Assembly (NCBI GenBank): GCA_963825315.1
Contig: CAWGST010000001.1
Coordinates: 1,116,001-1,180,000, forward strand
Length of the DNA stretch: 64,000 nt
Direction of reading: 5' to 3'
DNA from: DASRLE01 sp963825315
GTDB lineage: Bacteria; Verrucomicrobiota; Verrucomicrobiia; Limisphaerales; Palsa-1400
The notes below the pieces were generated by a model. It had not been told where the DNA came from and did no database searches. It saw only the letters and a program-made list of their open reading frames with translations. The translations under genes were made by a program, and so were the position numbers. Below, piece after piece: positions 63,098 through 64,000 of this stretch. The number at the start of each line of letters is the position of its first letter. Within the stretch, counting starts at the first letter, position 1.

Positions 63098-64000
63098 TCA
63101 AAAAACTTCCGCTCGCAGCCCGGCCACTCGCCGGACCGTTTGCGCGATCTGCGAAAGCGATTTCAATGGCAGATGACTGCATCCCGTCCTGGCCATCGGC
63201 CGCGTCGCGGAATAAATTTGCACGAGAGAAATCTCCGCGCCCGCCTTTTTCAGTTCCTTCAATCGCTGCGCGTATTGGTTGATTTCACGCACGGGCGGAG
63301 GCGCGCCGTCGATTGCGGGAAACAGGCTCTGAATGACCACGGGACGTTGACGGGCTATCAGCAGGATATTGCCCATGATTCTTTCCAGCGGGATCGTCGC
63401 GCCGTTGAGCCTGTTCAGATAATCCTGTGTGCCTCCATCCAGTTTTGCCCAAATCTCGTCCGTTCGCGCGAGGAACTTTAATCCGTATTGGACTTTTGGC
63501 CGATCCAGCGCGGTTGAATTGGTAACAACCACGATCTTGAAAAAGGGGAATCCGCCAAGCACGCGAAGGTGGGCTATTGCCTGCAAGGCCTCGACAAAAT
63601 GGCCCGACAGGGTGGGTTCGCCGTCCCCGCTTAAGGCCACGTGGCGCACTTGCAGCAAGTCATCCGGCAAATTGGCGTAACGCGGCCTTTGCCGCAGACG
63701 ACCCGAGTACGCCAATCCAAAAGTCCCATGCAATTCGGCGGCCATTCTCATCACATCAAAGTTTGATGCGCGCGCAGGCTTGGCGCGATCAATCTCGCAG
63801 TACAAGCACTCGAGGTTGCATTTCACAATCGGGTTCACGTTGACCCCGATTGACAATCCTCCGGCCCGCGGGGAAATCACGAGGTAAACGAACTGATTCT
63901 CAAGAAAATCTCTCGGATACCCGAAGGCCACTTCGTGCGTGACCAGCGAACGGGCCGGTGCGTGCCCATTTCCATTCCGACCAACTTTTTTGGCGCTTGG
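63098..64000 (-). CDS. Radical SAM protein, possibly cut by the window edge
   Basis: The frame is open up to base 64000, so the start may lie outside; a GTG at 63931 gives 277 residues. The iron-sulfur motif is KCNLECLYCEIDRA (CxxxCxxC) and the SAM-contact region is HVALSGDGEPTLSGHFV. ..VVVTNSTALDRP.. and KLDGGTQDYLNRLNG complete the barrel. It looks like the short radical SAM proteins related to wyosine or sulfatase maturases, but the substrate cannot be read. Its end is one base from the HDOD gene end, with convergent transcription. Confidence 0.82.
   Translation of the reverse strand, partial: PSAKKVGRNGNGHAPARSLVTHEVAFGYPRDFLENQFVYLVISPRAGGLSIGVNVNPIVKCNLECLYCEIDRAKPARASNFDVMRMAAELHGTFGLAYSGRLRQRPRYANLPDDLLQVRHVALSGDGEPTLSGHFVEALQAIAHLRVLGGFPFFKIVVVTNSTALDRPKVQYGLKFLARTDEIWAKLDGGTQDYLNRLNGATIPLERIMGNILLIARQRPVVIQSLFPAIDGAPPPVREINQYAQRLKELKKAGAEISLVQIYSATRPMARTGCSHLPLKSLSQIAQTVRRVAGLRAEVF

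Overview
The window looks like a chromosome segment of a free-living Verrucomicrobiota bacterium (Pedosphaera/Limisphaerales-like), judged from content only. It has a PEP-CTERM protein, a prepilin-like secreted protein ending in an FDFHV-type motif, an autotransporter-strand repeat protein, GH28 pectinases under a XylR-type regulator, TMTC/TPR and YfhO membrane proteins, and a high insertion-sequence load. No rRNA, tRNA or CRISPR array was seen.

Layout. 1-7.4 kb is an insertion-sequence graveyard: an IS110-like tail, a RAYT element inside an IS1182-type transposase 5' end, an IS630 element with TA duplications and a -1 frameshift site, and an IS21 element that splits an IS3 transposase with a 4-bp duplication. 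7.6-9 kb is an AT-richer PIN-domain gene between related repeats. 9.2-12.3 kb holds a zinc dehydrogenase, htpX and a broken dipeptide epimerase. 12.3-27.9 kb is a surface-polysaccharide locus: rfbF, sugar SDRs, a YerE/ALS-like TPP enzyme, TylF-like methyltransferases, UDP-glucose dehydrogenase, GT2, a GT10 fucosyltransferase-like gene, a YfhO protein, and a frameshifted lhgO. 28-30.5 kb is hisI, a membrane protein and trpE, with overlapping ends. 30.5-36.8 kb has secreted proteins and thiC behind a TPP riboswitch. 36.8-40.1 kb has a repeat-rich spacer, an XRE/periplasmic-binding regulator, an outer-membrane protein and a truncated molbindin. 40.2-45.2 kb is a restriction-modification island with a duplicated specificity tail, followed by a MazF-type toxin-antitoxin pair. 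45.3-52.9 kb encodes TMTC/TPR and large secreted proteins. 53-62 kb is a pectin/galacturonate locus: two GH28 enzymes, a XylR regulator, uxaC, uxaE and exuT. The window ends with an HDOD protein and a radical SAM gene.

How the genes work together. In the pectin locus GH28 enzymes would release galacturonate, the MFS carrier import it, UxaC isomerise it to tagaturonate and UxaE epimerise that to fructuronate. Two ~90-bp near-identical upstream regions (before uxaE and before the second GH28) and a 17-bp motif at matching distance from two other starts (first GH28 and exuT) suggest one regulon.

Several genes carry single-base frameshifts. Three of them (lhgO, trpE, a secreted protein) fall at the same heptamer CGGACCC and would be repaired by CGGGACCC, which suggests a systematic sequencing or basecalling artefact rather than gene decay. 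All motif searches were done by eye.
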